Shown piece after piece: positions 42,835 through 52,443 of a stretch of 64,000 bases of DNA. A program made the position numbers and the translations under genes. Origin of the DNA: Faecalicatena fissicatena (GTDB taxonomy: Bacteria; Bacillota; Clostridia; Lachnospirales; Lachnospiraceae); contig LDAQ01000086.1 in assembly GCA_001028025.1 (NCBI GenBank), forward strand, positions 1-64,000, in the 5' to 3' direction. The notes below the pieces were generated by a model. That model saw only the letters and a list, made by a program, of their open reading frames with translations, was not told the DNA's origin and did no database searches. Every line of letters begins with the position of its first letter. The stretch's first letter is position 1.

Positions 42835-43716
42835 TCAATCCCTCCGTCTCATCTCTTCAGCCAGCGCAGCACCGAGCTGTCTGGCATCCGCCGTATTTCC
42901 GATTCTTGTCTCTGTCCAGTAAGTATCATCCTCCTCGCGGTAATACAAACCGGTCAGCTTCAGTTCGTTTCCATTTACTTCCGCGTGCGCTGCTACGGGA
43001 GAAGTACAGCCCCCGTCCAGTACAGCCACAAACTCCCGCTCTGCCAGAGCCTCGGCCCTGCTCTTTTTGTTCTCCACACAATCCAGGAAGAAATGGTCTT
43101 CCCCTTTTCTGCCCTGAACCGCCAGGATCCCCTGGCCCGCCGCGGGGATCATCTCTTCTGTACTGAAGATCCGTCCGATCACATGTTCCATGTTCAGGCG
43201 GCTCAGCCCGGCCGCTGCCAGGATCGTTCCGTCATATCCCTCTTCCTCCAGCTTTCGAAGGCGTGTCTGGACATTTCCCCGTATTTGACGGAAGGTGCAC
43301 TCCGGATACAGTTTTTTCAGCTGCAGTGACCGCCTTCTGCTGGAAGTCCCGATGACGCCGTCTACGGGGATCTCACAGCATCCCGGCCTGCAGATCAGGG
43401 CATCCCTGGGATCTTCCCTTTTGCTGTACGCAGCAATAGGCAGTTCTTTTGGGATCTCCATAGGCATATCCTTCAGGCTGTGCACGGAGATATCGATGCT
43501 GCCCTCCAAAAGTGCTTTATCCAGCTCTTTGACGAATAATCCCTTGCCGCCGATCAGCTCCAGGCTTTTATCCAGGATTTTATCCCCCGTGGTCTTCATC
43601 GTAACCAGTTCGACCTGTATGTCAGGATGATTCTTCTGTATCAGTTCTTTCACTATTTCCGCCTGAATGACGGCCAGCCGGCTCTCCCGGCTTCCTATCC
43701 GAATGACTGAACTCAT
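42835..43716 (-). CDS. hemC: Porphobilinogen deaminase (hydroxymethylbilane synthase)
   Basis: 293 residues. IRIGSRESRLAVIQA opening, VHSLKDMP with the catalytic Asp (D83), GTSSRRR substrate-binding arginines, and DGGCTSPVAAH with the cofactor-attaching Cys (C237). It polymerises four porphobilinogens for the cobA-hemD product. It overlaps cbiP by 4 bp. hemA, hemL and hemB are not in the window. Confidence 0.95.
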   Translation of the reverse strand: MSSVIRIGSRESRLAVIQAEIVKELIQKNHPDIQVELVTMKTTGDKILDKSLELIGGKGLFVKELDKALLEGSIDISVHSLKDMPMEIPKELPIAAYSKREDPRDALICRPGCCEIPVDGVIGTSSRRRSLQLKKLYPECTFRQIRGNVQTRLRKLEEEGYDGTILAAAGLSRLNMEHVIGRIFSTEEMIPAAGQGILAVQGRKGEDHFFLDCVENKKSRAEALAEREFVAVLDGGCTSPVAAHAEVNGNELKLTGLYYREEDDTYWTETRIGNTADARQLGAALAEEMRRRD

Positions 43717-45233
43717 GATATATGGTTTCCTTTCTCCAAGATTTCATAAATCGCTTTCATATCCATATTTTCCCGGATAATGTCTGCCAGTTTATCATAC
43801 TGCTCTTCCTTGTACACCGCCAGATCCACCGCTTTTACAGCACCGGCGTCCAGGCCTTTCTGCTTCAGCAGTACAGCCGCAACCGCCCCTGCCGCTTCCG
43901 GGCGGTCAAAGACCCCATGCACATAGCAGCCGCACACACAGCCCAATGCCGCGCCGTCTTGCTTTGCCGCTTTTCCCTGTACGTCTTCTTCCAGAGTGAG
44001 GATCGGCTGATAATCCCCCGTAAAACTTGTGGTTCCCATATGGATTTCATAGCCTTCAATCTCCACCCCGTTCAGTTCCTCCAGGGCACCGCCCAGGTTT
44101 TGGAAATGTCCGCTGACCCGGGTTCTTGTCTTCTGCGGTTCGAACACAGTCTTCACGGGAAGCAGCCCCATCCCCTTCACAGCTCCTTTGTGCTCCATGC
44201 CATGTGGGTCCAGGATTTCTTCGCCGAGCATCTGATAGCCGCCGCAGATACCGAATACCAGCTTTCCCGATGTCCCGTGGCGGATGACTTTTGCCTCCAG
44301 ACCATTCTGGCGCATCCACAGCAGATCCTCAATGGTATTCTTACTGCCCGGCACGATCACTGCATCCGGACTGCCGAATTCTCCTGCAGTGGATACATAC
44401 CTCACGGAAACGCCCTCCATGCACTCCAGTGCCATAAAATCCGTAAAATTAGAAATACGTGGAGTACGGATGACTGCAATATCCAGAACTCCCACGGTTC
44501 CCTTTTTATCGAACCGTTCTGTCAGGCTGTCCTCGTCGTCAATATCAAGGTAAAAATAGGGGATCACTCCCTGCACCGGTACCTTTGTCTTATCTTCCAG
44601 CATATCCAGGCCCGGACGCAGAATCTCCTTGTCTCCGCGGAATTTATTGATCACGGTGCCTTTGATCCGATCCCGTTCCTCCTGATCCAGAAGCTCCAGA
44701 GTTCCCACGATCTGTGCAAACACACCGCCCCTGTCAATATCGCCTACGAGAAGAACGGGAGCATCCACAAGCCTTGCCATACCCATATTTACGATATCAT
44801 CGTCCTTCAGGTTGATCTCTGCCGGGCTTCCGGCGCCTTCGATCACAATGATATCATATTCTTCCTCCAGCTTGTGATATGCATCCAGAATCGCCGGAAT
44901 ATATTCTCTTTTATGGCGGTAGTACTCTGCCGCAGACATCACGCCCGTTACTTCTCCGTTCACTATCACCTGAGAGCCCGTGTCATTGGTCGGTTTCAGA
45001 AGGATGGGGTTCATCTCCACACAGGGTTCAATCCCCGCAGCTTCCGCCTGCATAACCTGGGCTCTGCCCATCTCAAGGCCTTCTTTTGTTATGTAGGAGT
45101 TCAGCGCCATGTTCTGAGATTTAAAAGGAGCCGTTTTGTAGCCGTCCTGACGAAAGACTCTGCAGAGACCTCCCACCAGTATACTTTTTCCCGCATTAGA
45201 CATTGTTCCCTGGATCATAATTACCTTTGCCAC
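43713..45233 (-). CDS. cbiP: Adenosylcobyric acid synthase (glutamine-hydrolysing)
   Basis: 506 residues. N-terminal dethiobiotin-synthetase-like P-loop GTMSNAGKS and SQNMALNSYIT, and a central DIDRGGVFAQ. The C-terminal glutaminase has VFGICGGYQMLGE with the nucleophilic Cys and YVHGVFD with the catalytic His. It amidates four side chains (b, d, e, g) of adenosylcobyrinate a,c-diamide. It overlaps cobD by 13 bp and hemC by 4 bp. Confidence 0.95.
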   Translation of the reverse strand: MAKVIMIQGTMSNAGKSILVGGLCRVFRQDGYKTAPFKSQNMALNSYITKEGLEMGRAQVMQAEAAGIEPCVEMNPILLKPTNDTGSQVIVNGEVTGVMSAAEYYRHKREYIPAILDAYHKLEEEYDIIVIEGAGSPAEINLKDDDIVNMGMARLVDAPVLLVGDIDRGGVFAQIVGTLELLDQEERDRIKGTVINKFRGDKEILRPGLDMLEDKTKVPVQGVIPYFYLDIDDEDSLTERFDKKGTVGVLDIAVIRTPRISNFTDFMALECMEGVSVRYVSTAGEFGSPDAVIVPGSKNTIEDLLWMRQNGLEAKVIRHGTSGKLVFGICGGYQMLGEEILDPHGMEHKGAVKGMGLLPVKTVFEPQKTRTRVSGHFQNLGGALEELNGVEIEGYEIHMGTTSFTGDYQPILTLEEDVQGKAAKQDGAALGCVCGCYVHGVFDRPEAAGAVAAVLLKQKGLDAGAVKAVDLAVYKEEQYDKLADIIRENMDMKAIYEILEKGNHIS

Positions 45234-46306
45234 TGTTCTCCCATCCTTTCTGCTTCCTGTATTTTTTCCTGCCGGCAGATCTCTTCCAGAGCACGGATCA
45301 GCAGGCGGTTTTCCTCCCTGCCTTTCACGGCCACCCTGTAAAAGCCCTTTTCCAGCCCTTCGTAATTGCTGCAGTCTCTGATCAGTATCTTTTTCTCTTT
45401 CAGCAGCACAAATAAGTCATAACTGCTTTTGAGAAGCATATAATTCGCTGAGGACGGAAAATACCTGACTCCTATTCTTTCAAAATCTTTTTCCATCATT
45501 TTCCGTTCCTCACTGACAAACACCCTCGTTCGTTCTACTCTGTCTATTTCCTTCAAAGCTGCAAGCCCCGCTGCCTGGGCCGGAGACGATACACTCCACG
45601 GCTGTCTCACCCGTTCCAGTTTTTCCAGCAGTTCCACATCTGAACAGATTCCATATCCCAGCCGCAGGCCCGGCATGGCATGCATTTTTGTAAATGCACG
45701 GAGCAGAAAAAGTTTTGTAAACTTCCTCACTTTTTCCGGTGCAAAAACCATCTCCTGATTTTCCAGAAATTCATGGAAACATTCATCCAGAACCATCCGG
45801 ATTCCCAGTCTTTCACATTTTTCTGCAATCGCCTCCAGCAGGCCGGGATCTATGACATTTCCGGTCGGATTGTCCGGGGAACAGAGAAAAATCATATCCA
45901 CATCCTCTGTCAGCATAGTCAGATAATCCTCTCCAATTCGGAAATTTTCCTCCTCCTTTAGATAATGATATCTGACCTCACATCCCGACGCCTGGAGCGC
46001 CTGACCGTATTCCGCAAAGGAAGGTGCCGTCAGCACGGCCTGTTTCGGATGTTCGGCGGATACAATGGAAAAGATCAGGTCCGCTGCCCCATTCCCAAAT
46101 ACAAGCATCTCCTGAGCCGCCCCAAGCTGCTTTGCAAGAACTTCCCTGAGCTCCCTGCACCTGCTGTCGGGATAGGCTCCGATCGAGTCCATTGCCCGGC
46201 ATGCCGCCTCTTTCACCGCCGGGCTGGGCCCGAAAGGATTGATATTTGCGGAAAAATCTGTCATTCCTCTGTATGTGTAAATATCTCCGCCGTGTACGTA
46301 ATCCAT
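45221..46306 (-). CDS. cobD: Threonine-phosphate decarboxylase (PLP-dependent)
   Basis: 361 residues of the fold-type I aminotransferase family. HGGDIYTYRGMTDFSANINPFGPS is the CobD opening, quoted here by its core FSANINPFGP; SPDNPTGNV and DECFHEF follow, and the PLP lysine is in LLRAFTKMHAMPGLRLGY. It makes (R)-1-amino-2-propanol phosphate for the nucleotide loop. Unlike some CobDs there is no Cys-rich C-terminal metal-binding tail. It lies between cbiB and cbiP. Confidence 0.93.
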   Translation of the reverse strand: MDYVHGGDIYTYRGMTDFSANINPFGPSPAVKEAACRAMDSIGAYPDSRCRELREVLAKQLGAAQEMLVFGNGAADLIFSIVSAEHPKQAVLTAPSFAEYGQALQASGCEVRYHYLKEEENFRIGEDYLTMLTEDVDMIFLCSPDNPTGNVIDPGLLEAIAEKCERLGIRMVLDECFHEFLENQEMVFAPEKVRKFTKLFLLRAFTKMHAMPGLRLGYGICSDVELLEKLERVRQPWSVSSPAQAAGLAALKEIDRVERTRVFVSEERKMMEKDFERIGVRYFPSSANYMLLKSSYDLFVLLKEKKILIRDCSNYEGLEKGFYRVAVKGREENRLLIRALEEICRQEKIQEAERMGEQWQR

Positions 46307-46330
46307 GGAAACCTCCTTATCTCACCGGTT

Positions 46331-47299
46331 TTATGTTAAGCACAGGAGCACTATAATCTTTACTGCTCCCGTCAGCAGAAATGTGAGGACCGCCGTCCCG
46401 TAGAGCAGGCTCCCCGCTCTCACAATATCCTCTGCCTCCACAGGCCTTAAATCATCCCCAATATATTTTTTCTTGTATAGCTTTCCGAAATAGCAGGCAT
46501 CACCTGCCAGCTGCACCTGAAGGGCGCCAGCACACACCGCCTCCGTCTGGGCGGAATTCGGGCTGGCATGGTTCATCCTGTCACGCCGGTAGATGCGCCA
46601 GGCATTCTTTCCATCCATTCGCAGCAGATACGCGGCTGCGGTCATCAGGTACGCCGACAGTCTTGCCGGAATATAGTTCAGCACATCATCCAGTTTCGCC
46701 GCTGTCCTGCCCAGGTACAGATATTTCTCATCTTTATAGCCGATCATGGAATCCATCGTATTGACGGCCTTATAGAAAAATCCGAGAGGGGCGCCGCCAA
46801 TCATCATAAAGATCAGAGGAGCGGTCACTCCGTCAGAAGTATTCTCGGCTACTGTCTCTACGGCGGCCCTGATTACCCCCGCCTCATCCAGCTGAGCCGT
46901 ATCCCTTCCCACGATCATGGACACCGCCTTTCGTGCTCCGGGAAGATCTCCTCTTTTTATTTCATCGTATACCTTATGGCTCTCCTGTTTTAAAGACTTT
47001 GCTGCCAGAAGCTGATAACACCAGAAGCTTTCCAGTACAAACCGCAGCGCCGGATGGATCCGGCCCGCACAGTACAGAAGGATACAGGGTACTGCGACTG
47101 ACACCGCGATCACAAGAACGCAGATGATGGTTCCTGCTGTGAGCAGTTTTTTTTCATTTTTCCCGCACAGTGCGCGCGCTTTTTTTTCCAGCCAGGTGAT
47201 CAAGGCTCCGATCAGTCTCACCGGGTGGTAAAGCCACACCGGATCACCGAATATAAAATCTAATATAAATCCTGTCCCGCAGGCGATCAATGACATCAT
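46331..47299 (-). CDS. cbiB: Adenosylcobinamide-phosphate synthase
   Basis: 322-residue membrane protein with four or five helices. Family motifs are DFIFGDPVWLYHPVRLIG near the N-terminus, SMIVGRDTAQLDEAGVIRAAVETVAENTSDGV (key part VGRDTAQLD and AENTSDGV) and YKAVNTMDSMIGYK. It joins aminopropanol phosphate (or aminopropanol) to adenosylcobyric acid. It overlaps cobC by 4 bp. Here cbiB denotes the synthase and the neighbouring cobD the decarboxylase, as in the Salmonella naming. Confidence 0.94.
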   Translation of the reverse strand: MMSLIACGTGFILDFIFGDPVWLYHPVRLIGALITWLEKKARALCGKNEKKLLTAGTIICVLVIAVSVAVPCILLYCAGRIHPALRFVLESFWCYQLLAAKSLKQESHKVYDEIKRGDLPGARKAVSMIVGRDTAQLDEAGVIRAAVETVAENTSDGVTAPLIFMMIGGAPLGFFYKAVNTMDSMIGYKDEKYLYLGRTAAKLDDVLNYIPARLSAYLMTAAAYLLRMDGKNAWRIYRRDRMNHASPNSAQTEAVCAGALQVQLAGDACYFGKLYKKKYIGDDLRPVEAEDIVRAGSLLYGTAVLTFLLTGAVKIIVLLCLT

Positions 47300-47895
47300 A
47301 ACTTCTCAATCTCCCCGCTTACTCTGCTGCCCCGGCGCCACGCTTCTTCATCCAGAATTACCCGGTATCCGCCGCCATTTTCCGGCTGCCAGTGATAGAA
47401 TTCCCTGTTCTGTTCGTCGATGCCGGACAGCACCGCCATAATCGTACCACCGTGTACCACCATGGCCGCCTTTTTTACATTTTCCGTGAGCAGTCTGTCC
47501 ACATTCTCGCAAAAACCCTCCACGCAGCGCTTCTTGAACAGCTCATGGTCCTCTCCCTCGGGAAAAGGAAGTGTCCCTCGGGAATCCAGCCATTTCAGAT
47601 ATGCAGGATCTGCTTTCAGCTCATCATAGTTTTTTCCTTCAAAAAGGCCAAAATTACATTCCTTCAATTTTTCACAGAGAACGGGTGTCTTACCCGGAAA
47701 TATATGAGCTGCTGTCTGTATACATCTTTTCATGGGACTGGCGATTACCTGTTCCACGTCCTGGCAGGAATGCTGCCTTTCCCGGATGATCAATTCCAGC
47801 CCCGGTATCTCTGCCAGAGGTTCGTCTGTCCTTCCAATATACCTCTTTTCGCCATTTCCCGGGGTCCGGAAATGCCGGATCATTACGATCTCCAT
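47296..47895 (-). CDS. cobC: Alpha-ribazole phosphatase-like histidine phosphatase
   Basis: 199 residues of the phosphoglycerate-mutase superfamily. The catalytic motif reads IRHFRT, with Phe replacing the usual Gly of RHG. Other active-site parts are SPMKRCIQTA, ECNFGLFEGKNYDEL and VVHGGTIMAVL. It removes the 5'-phosphate from alpha-ribazole or adenosylcobalamin phosphate. It sits between cobS (13-bp overlap) and cbiB (4-bp overlap), which supports the assignment over other phosphatases. Confidence 0.87.
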   Translation of the reverse strand: MEIVMIRHFRTPGNGEKRYIGRTDEPLAEIPGLELIIRERQHSCQDVEQVIASPMKRCIQTAAHIFPGKTPVLCEKLKECNFGLFEGKNYDELKADPAYLKWLDSRGTLPFPEGEDHELFKKRCVEGFCENVDRLLTENVKKAAMVVHGGTIMAVLSGIDEQNREFYHWQPENGGGYRVILDEEAWRRGSRVSGEIEKL

Positions 47896-48665
47896 ACAAT
47901 CCCTCCTGCCAGAACAATCCCGGTCAGCATTGCCAGTTCACAAAGCTGCAGGAAGTATCCTGCCAGGTCTCCGGTAATCCCCCCGAATTGTTTTTTACAA
48001 ATATGTTTATAGTATAAAAAGACAAGTACTGCAGCTGCCAGAGCCACCGCCCCCAGCACCGGATTCAGTATCAGCATCACAGTGCCTGACGCGATAAAAC
48101 ACAGGATCGTTGTAACACGCACGGTCTTTTTCTGGGCGCCGTCCTGGAAAGTCCTTGCAAGCCCGCTGTTGCGCGCTGCTGTAAATGTCACTATGGAGAA
48201 CCCGCTCATGGAACGTGAAAGCACGTATCCGCATGCGATAACCGGCAGCATCTCTTTTGTTACTTCACTCCATACTGCCACATTCCAGATGAAGTAACAG
48301 CACATGCCGAGAATAGCAAATGCCCCCGAATTGGAGTCTTTCAGAATAGCCAGCTTCTTCTCCCGGTCACCATAGGAGCTGAGCGCATCCATGGTATCCA
48401 TAAAGCCGTCCATATGGATTCCCCCGGTCACGAGGACTGGCAGAAGCGTCATGACCGCCGCAAACAGGATTGTGCCCGTCTCAAAGTCCAGAAGCAGGCC
48501 GCCCAGGATCACCTCCAGGAGACCAAGCACAGCCCCCACCACCGGGAAAAAGCACATGGCGTATTTCATATTTTTTTCATTCCAGTCCACCCGCGGCATG
48601 GGGATTTTAGAATACATAGCAAATGCAATAGCGCAGGATTTCAACAGATACATAAGGTTCCTCAT
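47883..48665 (-). CDS. cobS: Adenosylcobinamide-GDP ribazoletransferase
   Basis: 260-residue integral membrane protein with six or seven helices. CobS landmarks are FAMYSKIPMPRV at the N-terminus and GGIHMDGFMDTMDALSSY with the metal-binding acidic residues, followed by LKDSNSGAFAILGM. It joins alpha-ribazole (phosphate) to adenosylcobinamide-GDP, the last assembly step. It overlaps cobT by 4 bp and cobC by 13 bp. Confidence 0.94.
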   Translation of the reverse strand: MRNLMYLLKSCAIAFAMYSKIPMPRVDWNEKNMKYAMCFFPVVGAVLGLLEVILGGLLLDFETGTILFAAVMTLLPVLVTGGIHMDGFMDTMDALSSYGDREKKLAILKDSNSGAFAILGMCCYFIWNVAVWSEVTKEMLPVIACGYVLSRSMSGFSIVTFTAARNSGLARTFQDGAQKKTVRVTTILCFIASGTVMLILNPVLGAVALAAAVLVFLYYKHICKKQFGGITGDLAGYFLQLCELAMLTGIVLAGGIVWRS

Positions 48666-49744
48666 TTCAGTACTTCGTATTTTTCGATCTTTGTTTCTTC
48701 AAATGTGCTCATCTGCAGGTATACCTGCAGCCCCATCTCCAAAAGTGGAAATACCGCCACGGCGCCGCTTCCCTCACCCAGGCACATGTCACAGGTCAGA
48801 AACGGTGACACTCCGAGTGCATCCAGGAGCATCTGCCCGGCAGGTTCTTTGGATACGTGGGAGGGCATCATATAATCCAGTGATGCCGGCACAAGCCTTG
48901 CCGCACACAGAGCCGCAACCGCCGAGATAAAGCCGTCAATGACAACCGGAATATGGTACAGTGCACCACCCAGGTATACGCCGGCAAGTCCGGCAATATC
49001 CAGGCCTCCTACCTTTGCCAGCACATCCAGAGCATCTTCTTTGTCCGGCTGGTGTTTGCGGATGGCTTCTTTGATCACACTGATTTTTCTTTCCAGGCCT
49101 TCGCTTGTCAGTCCGGCGCCTTTCCCGGTCACCTCTTCCACCGGCCGTTCCAGAAGCACTGCCGCCACGGCGCTGCTTGTGGTCGTGTTGCCGATCCCCA
49201 TTTCTCCGGTTGCAAGGATATCATACCCCTTCTCCTTCAATTCACCCACTATCTGGATTCCTGTCCGTATGGCCTGCCATGCCTCCTCACTGCTCATAGC
49301 CGGCTCCTGTGCCAGATTCTTTGTACCGTAAGCCACTTTCCTGTCCGCCCTTGTGACAGAAGGCACGTCTGTCGCCATCCCGATATCTACCGGAAACAGG
49401 TCTGTCCCTGCGACTTCACTCATGATTGCAACGCTTGCCGCCTTTTTGGTAAAATTATCCGCCACAATGGCTGTGACTTCCTGTCCTGTCTGTGTAACGC
49501 CCTCTGCCACAACACCATTGTCCGCACACATGATAACCAGACCTCTTTTTTTCAGATCGTACTGGGTGCTTCTTTTCATCCCGGCAATCCGGATCACAGC
49601 ATCCTCCAGCTTTCCCAGACTGAACAGAGGCTTTGCAACAGACATCCACCGCTTTCGCGCCGCCTCTGCGCTGGCTTCATCAGCCGGCTCAATCTGCGCT
49701 CTCACCATTTCCAGTGTCATTTCATCGCTTGTTTTTGCTGTCAT
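48662..49744 (-). CDS. cobT: Nicotinate-nucleotide:dimethylbenzimidazole phosphoribosyltransferase
   Basis: 360 residues. Core motifs are MCADNGVVAEGVTQTGQEVT, the active-site loop ATGEMGIGNTTTSSAV, GGLDIAGLAGVYLG and PVVIDGFISAVAAL, and the C-terminal LGEGSGAV with the catalytic Glu. It activates the lower-ligand base to the alpha-riboside phosphate. No bluB or bza genes for dimethylbenzimidazole synthesis are seen in the window, so the base may be scavenged or another purine/benzimidazole may be used. It lies 3 bp after cbiA. Confidence 0.95.
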   Translation of the reverse strand: MTAKTSDEMTLEMVRAQIEPADEASAEAARKRWMSVAKPLFSLGKLEDAVIRIAGMKRSTQYDLKKRGLVIMCADNGVVAEGVTQTGQEVTAIVADNFTKKAASVAIMSEVAGTDLFPVDIGMATDVPSVTRADRKVAYGTKNLAQEPAMSSEEAWQAIRTGIQIVGELKEKGYDILATGEMGIGNTTTSSAVAAVLLERPVEEVTGKGAGLTSEGLERKISVIKEAIRKHQPDKEDALDVLAKVGGLDIAGLAGVYLGGALYHIPVVIDGFISAVAALCAARLVPASLDYMMPSHVSKEPAGQMLLDALGVSPFLTCDMCLGEGSGAVAVFPLLEMGLQVYLQMSTFEETKIEKYEVLK

Positions 49745-49747
49745 TTC

Positions 49748-51190
49748 TCAACGTCTCCTCTTCTTACATTCTTCTACAAAACGGCCGGCAAATGCCTGAT
49801 TCGAATAAAAGTGGATATGGGGAAAGCCTGCAAACAGACTGCCTTCCATATGAATGCATTCCCACTTTCTTTTTTTGTCGGTTTTAACAGCAAGGCAGTC
49901 TTTTCCATTGTCGGTGCTGTCCCAATAGTGAAACTCATGTCCCTTTATCTTTTCTCCTCTTTCCAGGTAAACGCCGTCTTTCATGGCCTCCAGTTCAATG
50001 TATCCAAACCGTACCAGGCGATCCCCCCGAAAAGCTTTTCCAGAAATCACACCTGCCATCTTACGGGTATTCCCCTTGTCATCCTCCATCTCTTCATGCA
50101 GATACATAAAACCGCCGCACTCTGCAAGGCATGGCAGACCGCCTGCAAGTGCATTCTTCACGGAACCTCGCATGAGGGCATTGTTTTCCAGCAGTTCTGT
50201 ATAAAGTTCCGGATAGCCCCCGCCCAGGATCAGGCCCTGGATGTCATCCGGAAGAGCGCTGTCTCTCAGGGGACTGAACTCAACCAGTTCACAGCCCGCC
50301 TTTTCCAGAAATTCCAGGTTGTCCTTATAGTAAAAGCAGAAGGCCTCATCTCTGGCAACCGCAATTTTTACAGGAAGTTCTTCTATTACCGGTTCTTTTT
50401 CTTCTGTTTTCTTCCCCCGGACAGCTTTTTCGCCCGATGGTTGAAAGGCCGTCTTATCGCTGTACCATACCTCCGGCATCCCGCCCGAAAACTGTGCAGC
50501 GATCCTAAGCAGCCTGTCCAGTTCCACGGTCTCAGACAGAATTCTGCCCGCCTCGTCCAGACGTTCTCTGATCTCCCCGATCTCCTTTGGGGTCACCAGG
50601 CCCAAATGCCTGCTCTCCAGACCGAACACGGGATTCTCGGGTACATAACCAATCACGGGAATCGGATATCCTGCCTGTGCCAGTCCTGTTTCAATCATCT
50701 GTTTCATCTTGGGATAAAGCATCCCTGATACACGGTTCAACAGGATGCCGCTGATATTACTGTCCTTCCGAAATCCCAGAATTCCCAGAATAACAGGAAG
50801 AACGGAGAGTGCCATACCTTTGCAGGAAACAACGAGAATCACCGGTGCTTTCAGGGTCCGGGCCACATCATAGGAACTGCCCTTTTCACTGTCCAGCGCC
50901 ATCCCGTCATAATATCCCATAACCCCTTCTATGACAGTAATCCCGGCCTGTTCTGCGTGTTCATGGAACAGTGAGCGCATAACCTGCGGCTCACAGAAAA
51001 ATAGATCCAGATTCTCGGACTCAATCCCCAGAACCTCCCTGTGGAACATGGGGTCGATATAATCCGGACCGCATTTACATGCGGCCACTTTCATCCCTTT
51101 TTGTTTTAGGGCTGACATAAGTCCGCAGGAAATCACGGTCTTACCGCTTCCGCTTGACGCGGCGGCTATCATAAAACTTGGAATCTGCAT
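49748..51190 (-). CDS. cbiA: Cobyrinate a,c-diamide synthase
   Basis: 480 residues. N-terminal P-loop ASSGSGKTVISCGL, KCGPDYIDPMFH and EGVMGYYDG. The C-terminal glutaminase domain has LGGGYPELY and CLAECGGFMYLHEEM with the nucleophilic Cys, then RFGYIELE and GHEFHYWD with the catalytic His. It amidates the a and c side chains using glutamine and ATP. A linker with a charged stretch (EKAVRGKKTEEKEP) joins the halves. It lies between cbiET and cobT. Confidence 0.95.
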   Translation of the reverse strand: MQIPSFMIAAASSGSGKTVISCGLMSALKQKGMKVAACKCGPDYIDPMFHREVLGIESENLDLFFCEPQVMRSLFHEHAEQAGITVIEGVMGYYDGMALDSEKGSSYDVARTLKAPVILVVSCKGMALSVLPVILGILGFRKDSNISGILLNRVSGMLYPKMKQMIETGLAQAGYPIPVIGYVPENPVFGLESRHLGLVTPKEIGEIRERLDEAGRILSETVELDRLLRIAAQFSGGMPEVWYSDKTAFQPSGEKAVRGKKTEEKEPVIEELPVKIAVARDEAFCFYYKDNLEFLEKAGCELVEFSPLRDSALPDDIQGLILGGGYPELYTELLENNALMRGSVKNALAGGLPCLAECGGFMYLHEEMEDDKGNTRKMAGVISGKAFRGDRLVRFGYIELEAMKDGVYLERGEKIKGHEFHYWDSTDNGKDCLAVKTDKKRKWECIHMEGSLFAGFPHIHFYSNQAFAGRFVEECKKRRR

Positions 51191-51207
51191 AGCTGCTCTT
51201 CTCCTTT

Positions 51208-52443
51208 TTACTCTGCCTCATTCTGTCTGTACTGCTGTTTTCCGGCAGAAATAATATATACAGGATTCTGTCCTGTCATCATATGGTAAGCTCCCAGTTT
51301 TCTGGATTTGGCGGCGGTCAGCTGCAGGATCTCCGCATCAGGAAGGAGTCCCTCCTCAAGCGCTTCCATTGCTTCCTTTACTGTCTCCAGGGAAATGGCA
51401 TTCAGTACAATCCGGACATCCGGGTTCTTCTCCAGCACCAGTCTCAGAATGTCTTTCAGATTCCCGGAACTGCCTCCGATAAATACGTGGGTCGGCGGCT
51501 CCAGTTTCTCCAATGCCTCCGGTGCCGTTCCCTCCACAATCTGTACCTGGTCACAACAGAACTTCCTCTGATTCTGGCCGATGAGTTTCGCGCCTTCCGG
51601 ATTCTTTTCAATCGCGTACACCTGGATGCTTCCCGACTGGCAGGCTGCTTCTATGCTGACAGAACCAGTTCCCGCCCCTACATCGTAGAGCACGGCATCC
51701 TCTGTCAGCGCAAGTTTTGCCAGGCTGACTGCACGAACCTCTGATTTTGTCATGGGTACTTTACCGCGGATATATTCTTCATCTTCGATATGCCGGCAGA
51801 CCCGCTTATCCGGTCCCGGGTTCAGTACATAAGCAGCGGCAAGCCCCTCAAGGTCCTCCGGTGCCAGCTCTTTTCCCTTTTTATGAAGGATCTCCTCCTC
51901 TTCGTAGGAGAGATGTCTTCCTATGTAAAACTCTGTCTCATCCAGTCCGTAACGGTGTATCTTTTCGCAGATCTCCCGGGCGCATTCGCCTCCGCCGAAC
52001 AGCAAAAAGGTCTTCTCGTGTTTTGCAATGGCATGGATGAAATTCTGTCTTCTCCCGTGTATGCTCACAAGAGCCGCATCTTCCCAGGAGATGCCAAGTT
52101 TTGCAGCAAGGTACACCGCGGAAGAAATCCCGGGTATCGTATAAACCTGGTAATCTGAAAGCTCCTCTTCCAGCTTTTTGGCGCCGCTGTAGAATCCGGG
52201 ATCTCCGGAAAGGGCTACCGCAAGCCTTTTATATTCCCCATGAGCTTTTAGAAAATCATGGATTTCCTGTGGTTTGTAGGAGTTGAAAACGGGCTTTCCA
52301 AAAGGCTCCAGCGCACCTGTCATCCGCTGTGCGCCGATGATACAGTCACATTCCCTGAAAACCTGTTCCGCCTGCACCGTAAGGGAGCTTCTGTTTCCCA
52401 TCCCTATTCCGGTCAGATAAACAATTTGCTTTTCTCTACACAT
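51208..52443 (-). CDS. cbiET: Fused cobalt-precorrin-7 C5-methyltransferase / C15-methyltransferase (decarboxylating)
   Basis: 411 residues. Residues 1-200 are the CbiE tetrapyrrole methylase (VYLTGIGMGNRSSLT; VALSGDPGFYSGAKKL; PGISSAVYLAAKLGISWED). Residues about 225-411 are CbiT, a class I SAM methyltransferase (DAVLYDVGAGTGSVSIEAA; VFIGGSSGNL). It carries out the C5 and C15 methylations and the acetate decarboxylation at C12. The single-chain form corresponds to CobL. It overlaps cbiH by 8 bp. Confidence 0.94.
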   Translation of the reverse strand: MCREKQIVYLTGIGMGNRSSLTVQAEQVFRECDCIIGAQRMTGALEPFGKPVFNSYKPQEIHDFLKAHGEYKRLAVALSGDPGFYSGAKKLEEELSDYQVYTIPGISSAVYLAAKLGISWEDAALVSIHGRRQNFIHAIAKHEKTFLLFGGGECAREICEKIHRYGLDETEFYIGRHLSYEEEEILHKKGKELAPEDLEGLAAAYVLNPGPDKRVCRHIEDEEYIRGKVPMTKSEVRAVSLAKLALTEDAVLYDVGAGTGSVSIEAACQSGSIQVYAIEKNPEGAKLIGQNQRKFCCDQVQIVEGTAPEALEKLEPPTHVFIGGSSGNLKDILRLVLEKNPDVRIVLNAISLETVKEAMEALEEGLLPDAEILQLTAAKSRKLGAYHMMTGQNPVYIISAGKQQYRQNEAE

